From NCBI GenBank assembly GCA_024399115.1, contig JAKSHZ010000003.1, positions 78,206 to 142,205 on the forward strand: a stretch of 64,000 bases of DNA, read 5' to 3'. Below, piece after piece: positions 1 to 6,659 of this stretch. The position numbers were made by a program, and so were the translations under genes. This stretch comes from Bacilli bacterium. GTDB taxonomy: Bacteria > Bacillota_I > Bacilli_A > RFN20 > CAG-826. The notes beneath the pieces were generated by a model. That model saw only the letters and a list, made by a program, of their open reading frames with translations. It did no database searches and was not told the DNA's origin. Each line of letters starts with the position of its first letter. The first letter of the stretch is position 1.

Positions 1-2
1 TT

Positions 3-134
3 GATTTTGATATTGAAAAATGTAAGGAATATATTTATAAAAGAAACCCTAAAGCAACTATCATTCCAATATCAGCAAAAACTGGCGAAGGAATCGACAA
101 ATTTGCAGAATATTTATTAAATAAGGTTAAATAA
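3..134 (+). CDS. hypB: C-terminal end of hydrogenase nickel-incorporation GTPase HypB (partial)
   Basis: Only the last 43 codons lie in the window. They contain ISAKTGEGIDKF close to the stop, the guanine-recognising SAKTGEG segment of HypB-like SIMIBI GTPases, followed by a short final helix. The stop is 2 nt before hypA, the usual hypA/hypB pairing. HypB uses GTP to help HypA load nickel into [NiFe]-hydrogenase (sometimes urease). The call leans on the hypA neighbour, because other P-loop GTPases carry a similar motif. Confidence 0.7.
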   Translation, partial: DFDIEKCKEYIYKRNPKATIIPISAKTGEGIDKFAEYLLNKVK

Positions 135-136
135 AG

Positions 137-490
137 ATGCACGAACTACCTATTATAAAAACTGTTTTTAATATGGTTATGGAATATGCGGAAAAAGAGC
201 ACGCAAAAAGAGTAACCACAGTTTATCTTGAGGTTGGTGTTTTAAGAGATTTTATCCCTGAATATCTTAAAAAATACTGGGAATATATCTCAACTGACAC
301 TATCGCGGATGGTTCAAAATTGCTAATTAGGGAAATAGAAGCTAAAGCCAGATGTGGCAAATGCAACACTGAATATGATATAAATATGGAAGATTTATAC
401 AATAACAAGTGTCCAAAATGTGGATACGATAAAGGGGAATTAATTAAAGGTCGGGAATTAATTATTTACTCGATTGAAATAGAAAATTAA
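137..490 (+). CDS. hypA: Hydrogenase/urease nickel-incorporation metallochaperone HypA
   Basis: 117 residues, the normal HypA length. The N-terminus MHELPI carries the nickel-binding Met-His-Glu motif with His2. A zinc site is formed by C73-x2-C76 and C92-x2-C95. HypA binds Ni2+ and passes it with HypB to the hydrogenase large subunit in the cytoplasm. It starts 2 nt after the hypB stop and is followed by an iron-sulfur protein gene after 10 nt, so the three are probably one operon. No hydrogenase structural gene is in the window. Confidence 0.93.
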   Translation: MHELPIIKTVFNMVMEYAEKEHAKRVTTVYLEVGVLRDFIPEYLKKYWEYISTDTIADGSKLLIREIEAKARCGKCNTEYDINMEDLYNNKCPKCGYDKGELIKGRELIIYSIEIEN

Positions 491-500
491 AGGTACAAAT

Positions 501-1589
501 ATGACTAAAAAAGAGACCAAAGAAATATACGATAGATTATTACAAGTTATTGATAACTTATCGTTCGGATTTCCAAAATCCTACATTAGAAGCGATAGAA
601 AATTAATCCAAACTATCTTTACAGTTGAAGACGCTCAAGATTACCTTCTTTTAGAAGATAAGTACACTACCGCTCAAGAATTTGCTGATAAAAACAATTT
701 TACTCTAGAAGTGGCAACGGAAAAATTAGAAAGACTCGCTAAAAAGGGCTTAATTTTTAGACGTCATAGAGAAGTAGATGAATATAGACAATATCCATTT
801 GTTTTAGGATTCCTTGAATTCCAAATTCATAATGCTTCAAAAGAAATGCTTATGCATACAGCTTTATATATGATTACTTCAAAGTTTGGTTCGCGTATGA
901 GTCAAACTATGCCTTTCTATCGTTCAATTCCAATTAACAAGAATGTTGTAGAAGGCTCTAAAGTCGAGCCATATGAAGATTTAGACGCTATTCTTGATCG
1001 TCATACAAGATTCGCAGTAGCTCCTTGTATGTGTAGAACGATGTATAAGATGAAGCCATTTAACAAATGTCATCACCCAATTGAAACATGTATCACAACT
1101 GACGATTACGCAACCTTCTACATCGAAAATGGATTCGGTAGAGAAATTTCAAAGGAAGAAACAAGAGAGATTCTTCTTTCTGGCCAAAAGGATGGACGTA
1201 TCATTAATGTCACTAACTCAAAAGATGGCGAAAACATTTGTTCGTGCTGTGCTTGTGGTTGCGGAATGCTTTATTTAAAAACAAAATATCCAGGACCAAG
1301 CAAGGATCTTTGGAGCAACTACTTCTCAGAAGTTGATAATGAAAAATGTAAAAAATGTGGTCTTTGTGTAAATAAATGTCCATTTAAATACATTAAACAA
1401 AATAAAGATAAATCAATTAAGATTGACCAAAAGGCATGTTTAGGATGTGGCATCTGCGCTGCTTCTTGTCCATCTAACGCACTAAAATTAATTAGAAAAG
1501 AAAACAGCTACGAACCACCAGAAACTTACGATGATGCTGTTCAAATGTGGCAAGAGCAAACAAAAAAGGATTACTCTAATTTTAGATAA
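501..1589 (+). CDS. Cytoplasmic 4Fe-4S protein with winged-helix-like N-terminus, linked to hypBA
   Basis: 362 residues. The first ~95 residues look like a winged-helix segment (TAQEFADKNNFTLEVATEKLERLAKKGLIF). A middle part has a CMCR motif (C176, C178) and a cluster reading CSCCACGCG around residue 250. The C-terminal third is a two-cluster ferredoxin domain with C283-x2-C-x2-C-x3-C and C313-x2-C-x2-C-x3-C. No transmembrane segment is seen. It follows hypA by 10 nt, so a role in redox sensing or electron transfer linked to hydrogenase or its maturation is inferred. The family has no assigned function that I can name. Confidence 0.7.
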   Translation: MTKKETKEIYDRLLQVIDNLSFGFPKSYIRSDRKLIQTIFTVEDAQDYLLLEDKYTTAQEFADKNNFTLEVATEKLERLAKKGLIFRRHREVDEYRQYPFVLGFLEFQIHNASKEMLMHTALYMITSKFGSRMSQTMPFYRSIPINKNVVEGSKVEPYEDLDAILDRHTRFAVAPCMCRTMYKMKPFNKCHHPIETCITTDDYATFYIENGFGREISKEETREILLSGQKDGRIINVTNSKDGENICSCCACGCGMLYLKTKYPGPSKDLWSNYFSEVDNEKCKKCGLCVNKCPFKYIKQNKDKSIKIDQKACLGCGICAASCPSNALKLIRKENSYEPPETYDDAVQMWQEQTKKDYSNFR

Positions 1590-1616
1590 TCCCTTATTGA
1601 AATATTTAATTGATAA

Positions 1617-1640
1617 GAAGGACTTAAGTCCTTTTTATTT
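1617..1640 (+). terminator. Rho-independent terminator after the hypBA/iron-sulfur operon
   Basis: A short stem AAGGAC-ttaa-GTCCTT is followed by TTTATTT. It ends the plus-strand operon and reaches the convergent metQ stop codon. Confidence 0.75.
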
Positions 1641-2442
1641 ATGCTCTTAAATCAGAGAATGAGTAGTTAACAGTTGGACCGAATGTTGATTCGATGAATG
1701 TTTTAACTGCTGGTTGAGAAAGTGCTTCAACTAAGACATTTGTCTTTTCTGAGTTAACGTTTTCGTTTCTAGTTGCAATGATGTTTGGATAAGCAACTTC
1801 AGTGCTTTCTCCTAAGATTTTATAGTTTGTTGCAGTTGCTGTATCCCATGCATTTAATGCATAGTTTCCTGGGATAACTGCGTATCCACCATCGCTTACG
1901 TGTCTTGCTAATAAACCACTATCAACACATTCAATTGTGACATTAATGTCTGATGTATAAACTGGATGTTGTTTATCAAAGTTTTCAACTGAGTAAGTTT
2001 TGATAATGTTATTGTCGACGAGGAGCTTATAAGCTCTTTCGACGTTACTAGCGTCGTCGATAATGTAAACTTTCTTATCGGTGAAGTCAGTAGTTTTTAC
2101 TTTTCCGTATAAGTTAAGAGGTTCATTGTGAACTGTGCAAACTGCTGAGATTTCATATCCATAATCTACGATTTGTTTTTCAATGTATGGAATGTGTTGG
2201 AAATAGTTAGCATCAATACTTCCATCGTTGAGTGCTCTATTAGGTAAGACATAGTCTTGGTACTCTTTTACTTTTAATTTATATCCTTTAGATTCGATAT
2301 AACTTTTGACTGCTTCTGAGTTTAAGATTTCTGAGTGAGGTGAAGGGCTAGCACCAACAACGATTGTTTTTGCATCGTCTCCACAAGCTACTAAAGAACC
2401 TGTAACTCCTAATAATACGAATAATTTTGTGATATGTTTCAT
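1639..2442 (-). CDS. metQ: Methionine ABC transporter substrate-binding lipoprotein MetQ
   Basis: 267 residues with a lipoprotein signal peptide ending L-V-A-C (Cys20), then an NLPA-family fold: GASPSPHSEIL near the mature start, DANYFQHIPYIEKQ, and VIPGNYALNAWD. These motifs are typical of MetQ/YaeC proteins that capture L- or D-methionine outside the membrane and deliver it to MetI-MetN. The start lies 2 nt after the metI stop. It is the last gene of metN-metI-metQ. Confidence 0.9.
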   Translation of the reverse strand: MKHITKLFVLLGVTGSLVACGDDAKTIVVGASPSPHSEILNSEAVKSYIESKGYKLKVKEYQDYVLPNRALNDGSIDANYFQHIPYIEKQIVDYGYEISAVCTVHNEPLNLYGKVKTTDFTDKKVYIIDDASNVERAYKLLVDNNIIKTYSVENFDKQHPVYTSDINVTIECVDSGLLARHVSDGGYAVIPGNYALNAWDTATATNYKILGESTEVAYPNIIATRNENVNSEKTNVLVEALSQPAVKTFIESTFGPTVNYSFSDLRA

Positions 2443-2444
2443 AA

Positions 2445-3104
2445 TTAAATTTTTCTCCTTTTATCAATTTTCTTTGCGATTAGTAAGCATCCTTCTTGGA
2501 TAACTTGAACAATTAAGATTACAAATAACAAGCAAATCCACATTGATGTTGAATCATCGTTATAGTAACCAAAGTTGAATGATTGAGCAATCAATCCGCC
2601 TGCGGCGATATTACCAGCGAAAGCTGTGTAACCAATGATTGATACTGTTGTAACTGCAAGACCTGTAATTAATGATGATCTTGCTTCTGGGAGCAATACT
2701 TTAAAGACAATTTGTCTATTAGTAGCACCTAAGCTTCTAGCGGCTTCAACTACACCGCTATCGACTTCTGCTAATGATTGTTCGACAACACGAGATACAA
2801 ATCCAAATGCTGCGAATGTTAGAGGGATAATCATTGATGACCAATTGCCACTCCAATTTCCTTTTCCTAAGACTAAGTTGCTTAATGGGATTAAGATGAC
2901 AATTAACAATAAACAAGGTATGGAACGTAAGATATTGACGATTCCGCCTACTATTAAGTTAACTGGTCTGTTAGGAATTAGTCCCTTTTTACTAGTAATG
3001 TTTAATAAGATTCCAATTGGAAGACCTATTACATAAGCTAGGAAAGTTGAGATTAAAGTCATCAATAATGTTTCGCCTAATGAACTAAATAATATCTCTG
3101 CCAT
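2445..3104 (-). CDS. metI: Methionine ABC transporter permease MetI
   Basis: 219 residues with about five hydrophobic segments and a BPD_transp_1 EAA loop (VVEAARSLGATNRQIVFKVLLP) around residues 120-145 that docks on MetN. Length matches MetI. The start ATG overlaps the metN stop by one base (TAATG), indicating translational coupling. It forms the membrane channel for methionine import. Confidence 0.92.
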   Translation of the reverse strand: MAEILFSSLGETLLMTLISTFLAYVIGLPIGILLNITSKKGLIPNRPVNLIVGGIVNILRSIPCLLLIVILIPLSNLVLGKGNWSGNWSSMIIPLTFAAFGFVSRVVEQSLAEVDSGVVEAARSLGATNRQIVFKVLLPEARSSLITGLAVTTVSIIGYTAFAGNIAAGGLIAQSFNFGYYNDDSTSMWICLLFVILIVQVIQEGCLLIAKKIDKRRKI

Positions 3105-3844
3105 TATTTGACCTCCAATCTCTTGAATTCAATGAATCGCTTTGCGATATCTGATTGTGGATTTTTAAATATTTGCTCCACATCTCCTTCTTCAACGATG
3201 TGAGCTTCATCAAGTACTGCTACTTTATTGCAGATGCTATATATGACGCTCATGTCGTGAGAGATAAGAATGATTGTTACTCCAAATTTCTTATTAATTT
3301 CGAGAAGCAATTTTAAGATTGAATCTGTAGTTTTTGGATCCAAAGCACTTGTTGCTTCATCACATATTAAGTATTTTGGTGAATTTGCAAGAGCTCTTGC
3401 GATTGCGACTCTTTGTTTTTGTCCGCCACTAAGTTCTGATGGATAAGAGTTTGCTTTATCTTCTAAGTCAACTAACTTTAATAATCTAGCGACTTCTTCT
3501 TTTATTGTGTTTTTATCAACACCATTTAATTCAAGTGGGAACGCCACATTTTTAAACACTGTTCTTTGTTCCAATAAGTTGAAGTTTTGGAAGATAGTTC
3601 CGATGTTCTTACGCATTCGTAGGAGTTCTTTATTATTAATATTTAAGATTTTTTGTTCATCTACGATAATTTCGCCGCTTGTAGGTTTCTCTAACAAGTT
3701 AATGCAACGAACTAGAGTTGATTTTCCAGCACCAGAAAGACCAATAATTCCAAATATATCTCCATCATTTATTTTGAGAGAGATATCTTTAATGGCAGTT
3801 ATTGTGTTGTTATATGTTTTTGTAATATTAATTAACTCTATCAT
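3104..3844 (-). CDS. metN: Methionine ABC transporter ATPase MetN (short, no C-terminal regulatory domain)
   Basis: 246 residues with Walker [10 protein letters not shown] (35-43), a Q-loop, signature LSGGQKQR (~139-146) and Walker [13 protein letters not shown]. It energises methionine uptake by MetI-MetQ. MetN usually has ~340 residues because of a C-terminal NIL domain that senses methionine and stops transport. That domain is absent here, so control may rest on expression, consistent with the leader just upstream. The start has a strong AAAGGAGG site 7 nt upstream. Confidence 0.92.
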   Translation of the reverse strand: MIELINITKTYNNTITAIKDISLKINDGDIFGIIGLSGAGKSTLVRCINLLEKPTSGEIIVDEQKILNINNKELLRMRKNIGTIFQNFNLLEQRTVFKNVAFPLELNGVDKNTIKEEVARLLKLVDLEDKANSYPSELSGGQKQRVAIARALANSPKYLICDEATSALDPKTTDSILKLLLEINKKFGVTIILISHDMSVIYSICNKVAVLDEAHIVEEGDVEQIFKNPQSDIAKRFIEFKRLEVK

Positions 3845-3860
3845 TTTGGACCTCCTTTAA

Positions 3861-3938
3861 ATTAAAAAAGCTCGGGAAGTTTTTCCCGAGCGTCATAAGC
3901 AGTGATGTAAGACTAAAAGTCCGTGCTTATTGCTCGGG
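3861..3938 (-). promoter_or_regulatory. Predicted Met-responsive attenuator: antiterminator/terminator switch before metN
   Basis: Read on the minus strand, three segments compete. Segment 1 (3938-3924, CCCGAGC-a-ATAAGCA) can pair with segment 2 (3901-3885, TGCTTAT-gac-GCTCGGG). Segment 2 can instead pair with segment 3 through the perfect GCTCGGGA-aaaact-TCCCGAGC hairpin (3891-3870), which is followed by six T residues: an intrinsic terminator. Segment 1 lies inside the Met-rich leader ORF. A ribosome paused on Met codons would leave segment 1 free, form 1:2 and allow metNIQ transcription. A ribosome reaching the stop would mask segment 1 and permit termination. The structure is visible in the sequence; the mechanism is inferred. 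Confidence 0.8.
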
Positions 3939-3978
3939 TAGTACACATCATTTGCATCATCATCATAACTTGTTTCAT
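3913..3978 (-). CDS. Methionine-rich leader peptide of the metNIQ operon
   Basis: A 21-codon ORF starting MKQVMMMMQMMCTTR and ending in TAG. Six of the seven codons 5-11 are ATG, which is far from chance. A GAGG Shine-Dalgarno lies about 11 nt upstream of the ATG, and a promoter 30-60 nt upstream. The ORF overlaps the antiterminator segment and ends before the terminator hairpin, the layout of classical amino-acid leader peptides such as TrpL or HisL, but with Met as the sensed residue. The peptide itself probably has no further function. Confidence 0.82.
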   Translation of the reverse strand: MKQVMMMMQMMCTTRAISTDF

Positions 3979-4008
3979 AAATCGGTGTGTCCTCTTTTAG
4001 ATGCTAAT

Positions 4009-4038
4009 ATTATATAGAAAAACAAATTGCCAAAACAA
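4009..4038 (-). promoter_or_regulatory. Promoter of the metNIQ leader transcript
   Basis: On the minus strand, TTGTTT (4038-4033) and TATAAT (4014-4009) are separated by 18 nt. The predicted start falls just before the leader peptide Shine-Dalgarno. Confidence 0.65.
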
Positions 4039-4060
4039 TTAAAACGGAACATTTTTTAAA

Positions 4061-4099
4061 GAAAAATAAAAATCTCTACACCGAAATGATGTAGAGATT
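4061..4099 (-). terminator. Terminator after fucO
   Basis: Inverted repeat AATCTCTACA / TGTAGAGATT (4071-4080 and 4090-4099). On the minus strand it is followed by TTTATTTTTC. It sits 20 nt past the fucO stop. Confidence 0.8.
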
Positions 4100-4118
4100 A
4101 TTTTAATTTACTAGTAAA

Positions 4119-5264
4119 TTACATTAATTGTTTGAACATAGCGATGACATCATCGTATGTTGCTTCTCTTGGGTTACCTGGGCAACAAGCATCAGCAAGA
4201 GCGTCTTTTGTTAAGCTATCAAGATCTTCTTCTTTGATCTTTTCGCATTTGGTAGGAATGCCTACATCAACGCTTAATTGCTTAACAGCTGCAATTGCAG
4301 CATTTCTATATTCTTCTTGGCTCATTGAGTCGACATTAGCTACGCCCATAACTCTAGCGATATCTTTATATTTTTCACCTGAGTATTCTTTGTTATATTC
4401 CATTGCGATTGGGAGTAACATAGCGCAAGCAACTCCATGAGGGACATCATAATATGCGCTTAATGTATGTGCCATTGAATGATCGATGCCTAAACCAACG
4501 TTTGAGAATCCCATACCTGCGATGTATTGACCTAAAGCCATTCCTTCTCTACCGTCTGGATCATTAGCGACTGCACCTCTTAAAGATTTTGAGATGATTT
4601 CAATTGCTTTGATGTGGAACATATCACTCATTTCCCATGCACCACGAGTAATGTAGCCTTCGATTGCGTGAGTTAATGCGTCCATACCTGTAGATGCTGT
4701 TAAGCCTTTAGGCATTGATGCCATCATATCTGGGTCAACAATAGCGACTACTGGCATATCGTGTGGGTCGACACAAACGAATTTTCTCTTCTTTTCAACA
4801 TCAGTAATAACATAGTTAATTGTTACTTCAGCAGCAGTACCTGCTGTTGTAGCAACAGCGATAATTGGTAAGCAAGGTTTTGTTGTTGGGGCAACACCTT
4901 CTAAAGAACGAACATCAGCAAAACTTGGGTTAGTGATGATTATACCAATTGCTTTTGCAGTGTCCATAACTGAACCACCACCGATTGCAACGATTCCATC
5001 AGCGCCTAATTCTTTACAAACTTTAACGCCATCAGTAACGTTTTCGATTGTTGGATTTGCTTTGATGCTTGAATAAACTTGATAAGTTATTCCTGCTTTA
5101 TCTAAAAGTTCAGTTACTTTAGAAGCAACTCCGAACTTTAATAAATCAGGATCTGTACAAACTAAAATTTTCTTAAATCCTCTTGAATTAATTTCTGGAA
5201 CAATGTTTTCAATTGCACCATGACCATGATAAGAGGTCTCGTTGAGCATAAATCTATTAGACAT
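4119..5264 (-). CDS. fucO: Lactaldehyde reductase / 1,2-propanediol oxidoreductase FucO
   Basis: 381 residues, a group III iron-dependent alcohol dehydrogenase collinear with E. coli FucO (shared stretches include FADVRSLEG, KFVCVDPHD, HAIEGYITRGAW, GMGFSNVGLG and GNPREAT). The NAD-binding GGGSVMDTAK lies at 95-104. The iron ligands are conserved as D195, H199, H262 and H276. It interconverts L-lactaldehyde and (S)-1,2-propanediol with NAD(H) in anaerobic fucose or rhamnose breakdown. No fuc or rha gene is nearby, and it is monocistronic with its own terminator. GGAG lies 9 nt before the ATG. Confidence 0.9.
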   Translation of the reverse strand: MSNRFMLNETSYHGHGAIENIVPEINSRGFKKILVCTDPDLLKFGVASKVTELLDKAGITYQVYSSIKANPTIENVTDGVKVCKELGADGIVAIGGGSVMDTAKAIGIIITNPSFADVRSLEGVAPTTKPCLPIIAVATTAGTAAEVTINYVITDVEKKRKFVCVDPHDMPVVAIVDPDMMASMPKGLTASTGMDALTHAIEGYITRGAWEMSDMFHIKAIEIISKSLRGAVANDPDGREGMALGQYIAGMGFSNVGLGIDHSMAHTLSAYYDVPHGVACAMLLPIAMEYNKEYSGEKYKDIARVMGVANVDSMSQEEYRNAAIAAVKQLSVDVGIPTKCEKIKEEDLDSLTKDALADACCPGNPREATYDDVIAMFKQLM

Positions 5265-5372
5265 TTCTTTATCTCCTTTAATAGATATCTTTATATTAGC
5301 ACATTTCTTTTTTAATAAAAGAATTTTGCTTTTCGTTCTAAAATTACAGTTTAAATTTATGAAACTTAAGCA

Positions 5373-6299
5373 TTATCTTAAAGATATAAAACATTCCTTT
5401 ACAAAAAATTCTATTAAATCTTCTGATCTATCCTCGTAATATTCTAAGAGTAATGTTTTATATTCTTTTATTTTTTCTACTGGAACCACCATTAAGCCAA
5501 CACCATGACTAATCAAAAAATGATTTCCAAAAATTACTGCAGTTCGTTTATTTCCATCAATAAAAGTTTGCGTTTTCATCGTATATGCGATTAATCTAGC
5601 AGCTTTTGTTGGGAGGTCGAACTTAGCGTTATTTATAATATATTCAATATCTTCTTTAACTTTGAACTCAAAAGGAATTGGAGGGATATAAGAAGAACCT
5701 CCGATTGTGACTGTTGTTGATCTAATCTTTCCTGCATTATATGAAATTCCTTCTTCGACCAAAGCATTAATTTGGCACAATAAGGCATAATTAGTAGGAC
5801 AGCATTCTACATCGTAGTCCATAATAAATTCCCAAGCATGTTTCAAATTGATAATTTTTTGAACATCAAGAGTAGACATATCACGGACTTTACCTTCGTT
5901 AACAATGGTCTCGGTATCCGAATAAGTCGTAGCAACACCCTCAAGAATAGATTGTTTATAAATAGAATCGACTAGATTTCTGCGCGCTAAATCAATATTT
6001 AATAATATTTCATCTTCAATTTCTTTATCTGTGTCAGGAAAATCTCTTAATTCTTTTTCTAATTCTTTAAGCCTTTTCTTTAATTCTTTTACTTTTATAT
6101 TGTTACTCAAAATAAGGTTATATAGTTCATCACTATATTCTCCGACATATTTTGTTTGAAGAATTCCACTATTTCTAAAATGAACATAAATATATTTCTT
6201 ATTTTCTTTTTGACGAATTTCAACTGATCCATAGAATAAATTATCGATGGTAGTTTTAATTGTTTCTATTTGATTTTTAAGTGCTAATAAATTATCCAT
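5373..6299 (-). CDS. Fic-domain protein with degenerate catalytic motif
   Basis: 308 residues from the ATG at 6299, chosen because an excellent GGAGG lies 5 nt upstream. An in-frame ATG at 6320 would place that site inside the gene. The N-terminal half is helical or coiled-coil (KKRLKELEKELRDF near residue 100). The Fic core near residues 200-285 ends in QTFIDGNKRTA. The canonical loop is HPFxxGNxR, where His starts AMP transfer. Here Gln and Thr replace His and Pro, while DGNKR is intact. The protein may be inactive as an AMPylase, or act as a binding or regulatory Fic protein. A tandem dyad upstream suggests autoregulation. Confidence 0.78.
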   Translation of the reverse strand: MDNLLALKNQIETIKTTIDNLFYGSVEIRQKENKKYIYVHFRNSGILQTKYVGEYSDELYNLILSNNIKVKELKKRLKELEKELRDFPDTDKEIEDEILLNIDLARRNLVDSIYKQSILEGVATTYSDTETIVNEGKVRDMSTLDVQKIINLKHAWEFIMDYDVECCPTNYALLCQINALVEEGISYNAGKIRSTTVTIGGSSYIPPIPFEFKVKEDIEYIINNAKFDLPTKAARLIAYTMKTQTFIDGNKRTAVIFGNHFLISHGVGLMVVPVEKIKEYKTLLLEYYEDRSEDLIEFFVKECFISLR

Positions 6300-6310
6300 A
6301 GATACCTCCG

Positions 6311-6400
6311 TGTGAAACATTTTTAAGTATTTTGTTACACATATACTATCATGCTTCTATATAAATGTGAAACATTTTTCTGGCTTTTGTTACACATATA
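6311..6400 (-). promoter_or_regulatory. Two 35-bp tandem operator-like dyads upstream of the Fic gene
   Basis: Copies at 6311-6345 and 6366-6400 match at 31 of 35 positions and start 55 bp apart. Each contains a dyad TGTGnAACA...TGTTnCACA. The first copy abuts the Shine-Dalgarno of the Fic gene, so a bound protein would block transcription or translation start. Confidence 0.6.
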
Positions 6401-6409
6401 GATTTCATT

Positions 6410-6453
6410 AAAAATCCCCTAACTTTGTACCGATTTGGTCCAATTTTAGGGGA
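6410..6453 (-). terminator. Terminator of the feo operon
   Basis: Stem TCCCCTAA / TTAGGGGA (6415-6422 with 6446-6453) encloses a smaller ACC-gattt-GGT stem. On the minus strand it is followed by TTTTTA. It lies 25 nt past the stop of the Cys-rich gene. Confidence 0.65.
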
Positions 6454-6477
6454 CATATTTAGATAAATAAATTTATC

Positions 6478-6648
6478 TTAATTTTTGAACTTTTTATGAT
6501 ATTCCTTTAAAAGTTTTTTACTTCGGTTGTGGCAACAAGAACATTCATCCAATGGCTTATGTTTAATTCGTTTATAGATTCTTATGCCAAACACAGTTCC
6601 AACAAATGCAATAATTGCTAATATTAGGAAAACTTCATATATTTGCAT
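6478..6648 (-). CDS. FeoB-associated Cys-rich membrane protein
   Basis: 56 residues. One transmembrane helix (VFLILAIIAFVGTVFGIRIY, about residues 6-25) is followed by a basic stretch and a CSCCH cluster (Cys36, Cys38, Cys39), then a Lys-rich tail. This matches the small FeoB-associated Cys-rich proteins that take the place of FeoC in many Firmicutes. The GGAG 7 nt before the ATG overlaps the feoB stop codon, so the two are translationally coupled. A role as partner or iron/redox sensor of FeoB is inferred. Confidence 0.82.
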   Translation of the reverse strand: MQIYEVFLILAIIAFVGTVFGIRIYKRIKHKPLDECSCCHNRSKKLLKEYHKKFKN

Positions 6649-6659
6649 GGATTTCTCCT

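Noticed and set aside
3841..4040. SAM (S-box) riboswitch or T-box upstream of metN
   Set aside because: No GATGAAACC-type core, kink-turn or T-box TGGnACC motif is present. The region is explained by a Met-rich leader ORF and two alternative hairpins.
6300..6320. Upstream ATG of the Fic gene
   Set aside because: The strong GGAGG would then be inside the coding sequence; it serves the ATG at 6299.
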